Shown here one piece after another: positions 63,644 through 64,000 of a DNA stretch of 64,000 nucleotides. The translations under genes and the position numbers were made by a program. The first letter of the stretch is position 1. Every line of letters starts with the position of its first letter. The notes beneath the pieces are model-generated. The model did no database searches. It was not told where the DNA came from and saw nothing but the letters and a program-made list of their open reading frames with translations. Source of the DNA: Acidobacteriota bacterium (lineage in GTDB: Bacteria; Acidobacteriota; Terriglobia; Acidiferrales; UBA7541); assembly GCA_013289715.1 (NCBI GenBank), contig JABCZJ010000006.1:62001-126000 (forward strand), in the 5' to 3' direction.

Positions 63644-64000
63644 TCAATTGACGAACCGCCGCATGCGGACGTTCATCACCAGACCCAATGCCAGAAAAAC
63701 AAACGCGGTGGAAGAACCGCCGTAACTCATCAACGGCAATGGTATGCCGGTCACTGGCATGTAGCCTATCACCATTGAGGCGTTAACGAGAACGTGGAAG
63801 CCCAGAATTGCCGTGACTCCCATCACCACGTACATCCCCGCGCGATCTTTGGCCTTCTGCGCGTTATCTACCAGCCGCAGAATCAGACCCAGATACAATA
63901 GTAATACGACGCAGACTCCGATGAAGCCCTGTTCCTCGGCCAGTGCCGCCAGAATGAAATCCGAATAGCGGACGGGCACAAAGCCCAACTGATTCTGGCT
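63644..64000 (-). CDS. rodA: RodA/FtsW/SpoVE-family protein C-terminal part (truncated by window edge)
   Basis: The frame runs off the right edge; the visible 118 residues begin SQNQLGFVPVRYSDFILAA. They include GYMPVTGIPLPLMSYGGSS, the family's most conserved C-terminal loop, and three membrane segments. RodA is the SEDS-type peptidoglycan glycosyltransferase of the elongasome. The FVPVRYSDF form favours RodA over FtsW. The spacing to rng is about 245 bp, with no gene seen. Confidence 0.88.
   Translation of the reverse strand, partial: SQNQLGFVPVRYSDFILAALAEEQGFIGVCVVLLLYLGLILRLVDNAQKAKDRAGMYVVMGVTAILGFHVLVNASMVIGYMPVTGIPLPLMSYGGSSTAFVFLALGLVMNVRMRRFVN

Noticed and set aside
1..64000. CRISPR arrays and cas genes
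   Set aside because: No regularly spaced repeat-spacer series and no cas signatures were seen. The only long direct repeats are the 116-bp pair.

Overview
The window looks like chromosome from an Acidobacteriota bacterium, probably Terriglobia-like. This is an inference from gene content; no 16S gene is present. It is GC-rich and diderm (LptD, outer-membrane-type secreted proteins). It makes menaquinone by the futalosine route (MqnE with a UbiA-type prenyltransferase). It carries an 'acidobacterial duplicated orphan permease' and a carboxypeptidase-regulatory-like secreted protein, both typical of that phylum.

Layout. 1-1.9 kb: the end of a UbiA prenyltransferase and mqnE. 2-9 kb: an outer-membrane-like protein, xerC, a cupin, an RDD protein, lptD and a small secreted protein. 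9.1-11.5 kb: three overlapping genes (CDP-alcohol phosphotransferase, HAD phosphatase, AUR1-like PAP2 enzyme) that could build a phospho-alcohol or inositol lipid. 11.9-14.7 kb: ccdA, a TlpA/ResA-like thioredoxin, cyaY and a free-standing DsbD alpha domain; apart from cyaY these are the parts of DsbD encoded separately. 14.7-21.7 kb: gltX, a LolA-like secreted protein and a large GAF/GGDEF/HD-GYP signalling protein.

21.8-24.1 kb is a scar. The first ~50 and last ~50 codons of comM survive about 1.9 kb apart. Between them lie an HTH ORF, the tail of a metallophosphoesterase, a perfect 17-bp inverted repeat and a DUF4143 ATPase. 24-32.4 kb is a loosely packed accessory and metabolic region (Crp-type regulator, VOC protein, DUF4331, DoxX, carbonic anhydrase, NTF2-like, aldo/keto reductase) with one SDR remnant.

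32.5-44.4 kb is mostly housekeeping: an RsbW/RsbV-like pair, a YfgM-like protein, dgt, then yceD-rpmF-plsX-fabD-fabG behind a near-consensus promoter. The fatty-acid cluster is interrupted by a decayed glycosyltransferase and a secreted protein before acpP-fabF resumes. 45-51.7 kb encodes an electron-transfer flavoprotein system (etfB, etfA, ETF-quinone oxidoreductase) with an ADOP permease inside it. 51.8-57.6 kb holds a FecR-like secreted protein, a DUF374 acyltransferase, an HtrA protease, coaE-folD and a YedY-like molybdoenzyme.

The most unusual region is 58.2-60.2 kb. Two toxin-antitoxin modules (higBA and a vapBC-like pair) lie in tandem next to the 3' end of rng (RNase E/G). Two 116-bp direct repeats bound the modules, and each repeat ends in a copy of the last codons and stop of rng. 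This looks like repeated site-specific insertion of small TA cassettes into the rng 3' end. RNase E/G itself has a roughly 575-residue disordered insert carrying a short motif repeated about every 113 residues. The window ends inside rodA.
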